The position numbers and the translations under genes are program-made. Below, piece by piece: positions 5,061 through 5,799 of a DNA stretch of 5,799 nt. This DNA comes from Allobrachymonas sp. GTDB lineage: Bacteria; Pseudomonadota; Gammaproteobacteria; Burkholderiales; Burkholderiaceae_C. Below the pieces are notes generated by a model. The model did not search any database. It was given only the letters and a program-made list of their open reading frames with translations, and was not told the DNA's origin. Position 1 is the first letter of the stretch, and each line of letters begins with the position of its first letter. The stretch is from contig JAUNUE010000119.1 in assembly GCA_030538335.1 (NCBI GenBank), forward strand, positions 1 through 5,799, in the 5' to 3' direction.

Positions 5061-5147
5061 CTAGGCCGCGACCAAATCCACCTTGACCCCGGAAGCCCAG
5101 GGCGGTGGCCGCTTTGGTCATGGTCTCCAGAGCCTTGTAGCCTTGTA
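5061..5147 (-). pseudogene. Frameshifted C-terminal relic, possibly an Xre/HigA-type antitoxin
   Basis: Read on the minus strand, the frame ending near 5085 gives GYKALETMTKAATALGF, and the frame one base over continues VKVDLVAA and stops at TAG (5063-5061). Joined, the two parts resemble the C-terminus of small helix-turn-helix antitoxins (pattern S-L-x-x-L-x-x-x-A-x-A-L-G-x-x-V-x-V). The frames join cleanly if one G is removed from the run of four near 5089-5092. An 8-bp tandem duplication (5132-5147) lies at the upstream end, beyond which repeat hairpins begin, so no N-terminal part or start codon can be traced. The family assignment rests on about 25 residues and is an inference. Confidence 0.35.
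5132..5147. repeat. 8-bp perfect tandem duplication
   Basis: GCCTTGTA is present twice without spacer (5132-5139, 5140-5147). Eight bases is not a multiple of three, so the duplication shifts the frame of the antitoxin-like relic it overlaps. It marks the boundary between that relic and the hairpin at 5149-5175. Confidence 0.75.
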
Positions 5148-5148
5148 G

Positions 5149-5175
5149 GGCAGAACCTCCACAGGAGATTCTGCC
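5149..5175. repeat. Hairpin repeat downstream of glyS
   Basis: GGCAGAA (5149-5155) pairs with TTCTGCC (5169-5175). After one mismatch, CTCC (5157-5160) pairs with GGAG (5164-5167) around an ACA loop. No U tract follows on either strand, so it is more likely a REP-type element than a terminator. Confidence 0.6.
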
Positions 5176-5202
5176 GCATGGGTGGTTGGAAGGGCAACAT
5201 GC

Positions 5203-5229
5203 GTCGGAATCGCCTTCGGCGGTTCCAAC
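5203..5229. repeat. REP-like palindrome with 12-base arms
   Basis: GTCGGAATCGCC (5203-5214) and GGCGGTTCCAAC (5218-5229) pair along 12 positions with one G-T wobble and one mismatch around a TTC loop. GTTGGAA at 5185-5191 is an exact reverse complement of 5223-5229, so an alternative, longer-range stem is possible. It lies between the convergent lipoprotein and glyS genes. Confidence 0.6.
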
Positions 5230-5290
5230 TTACGAATTGCTGCTACGTAGATCGTAGACAGGTTCTAAGACAGCATCTACAAATTGCCGC

Positions 5291-5799
5291 TCAAACTGCC
5301 AAGCGGCTCAAATCCGCCACCCGGTTCATCGCCTGGTGCAGGGTCTTGAGCAAACCGAGACGGTTGTTCCGCACGGTGGCGTCTTCGGCGTTGACCATCA
5401 CGCCGTCGAAAAAGGCATCCACTGGCGCACGCAAGGCAGCCAAAGTTTGCAGCGAAGCGGTGTAGTCGCCCGCGTCGAACCTGGCATCGGCTTCTGGCAA
5501 GGTCTTTTGCATGGCGACGTGCAGATCCTGCTCGGCTTTTTCCTGCAGCAAGGCTTCGTTGACTTCCACGGCCACAGGTGCTTCGGACTCGGCTTTTTTG
5601 AGGATGTTGCCGATGCGTTTGTTGGCTGCGGCCAGGGCGGCTGATTCGGGCAAGGCGGCAAAGCTGCGCACAGCATCCAGCGCCTGGGGGATGGTGCCCC
5701 ACATTGGGCGGACGGCCATCACGGCGTCGGCCTCCTGGGCGCTGTAACCCTGTTCGCGCAGATAGCCCGTGACGCGCTCGTACACAAAATCGAGCAGTT
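5291..5799 (-). CDS. glyS: Glycyl-tRNA synthetase beta subunit, C-terminal part
   Basis: This is the last 168 residues of the gene; its start lies beyond the right edge. The beta subunit works with the alpha subunit (GlyQ) in the bacterial alpha2-beta2 glycyl-tRNA synthetase. Its C-terminal part forms an anticodon-binding helical domain used in tRNA(Gly) recognition. The visible part begins LLDFVYERVTGYLRE and closes with FFDGVMVNAEDATVRNNRLG and then LHQAMNRVADLSRLAV, the characteristic GlyS ending, with a TGA at 5293-5291. The 3' end is intact. No terminator with a U tract follows, and the gmhB gene that often comes after glyS in betaproteobacteria is not present. Confidence 0.96.
   Translation of the reverse strand, partial: LLDFVYERVTGYLREQGYSAQEADAVMAVRPMWGTIPQALDAVRSFAALPESAALAAANKRIGNILKKAESEAPVAVEVNEALLQEKAEQDLHVAMQKTLPEADARFDAGDYTASLQTLAALRAPVDAFFDGVMVNAEDATVRNNRLGLLKTLHQAMNRVADLSRLAV

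Noticed and set aside
5243..5280. CTACGTAG palindrome and GTAGAT/ATCTAC arms as a glyS terminator
   Set aside because: The stems are short or far apart and no run of U follows on the minus strand.

Overview
The window reads as a piece of GC-rich betaproteobacterial chromosome, most likely Burkholderiales and perhaps Comamonadaceae. That placement rests on the protein sequences, on the ygfZ / mltG-tmk arrangement, and on the many short palindromic repeats between genes. No rRNA, tRNA, CRISPR array or intact insertion sequence is visible.

Layout from left to right. (1) On the minus strand, 81-341 encodes a CcdA-type antitoxin. A promoter-like sequence and two identical 8-bp palindromes lie directly against its start codon. 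No CcdB toxin frame follows in the 80 bases left in the window. (2) From about 378 to 871 there is no gene. The region holds at least four imperfect or perfect palindromic elements of REP type. (3) On the minus strand, mltG (1531-2535) and tmk (872-1534) overlap by 4 bases as an operon. They encode a peptidoglycan-terminating lytic transglycosylase and thymidylate kinase. (4) Divergently, ygfZ (2691-3731) encodes a folate-binding protein of iron-sulfur cluster maintenance. It converges on greA (3781-4257, minus), and a strong bidirectional terminator separates the two. (5) greA has its own sigma70-like promoter. A terminator hairpin with a U tract lies between that promoter and the greA start codon, which resembles the greA leader (GraL) arrangement of E. 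coli. (6) Divergent from greA is a DUF1566-type lipoprotein gene (4446-5054). (7) Between it and the 3' end of glyS (partial, minus, from 5291) lies a short region with a frameshifted relic that looks like an antitoxin C-terminus, an 8-bp tandem duplication and two hairpins.

The genes are mostly housekeeping: nucleotide synthesis, cell wall, Fe-S repair, transcript cleavage and tRNA charging. They do not form one pathway. The interest lies in the gaps: the self-overlapping ccdA promoter/operator, the greA leader terminator, and the repeat islands next to toxin-antitoxin remnants. The islands lie where the usual downstream neighbours (holB after tmk, gmhB after glyS) would be expected. I see no convincing new multi-gene system.
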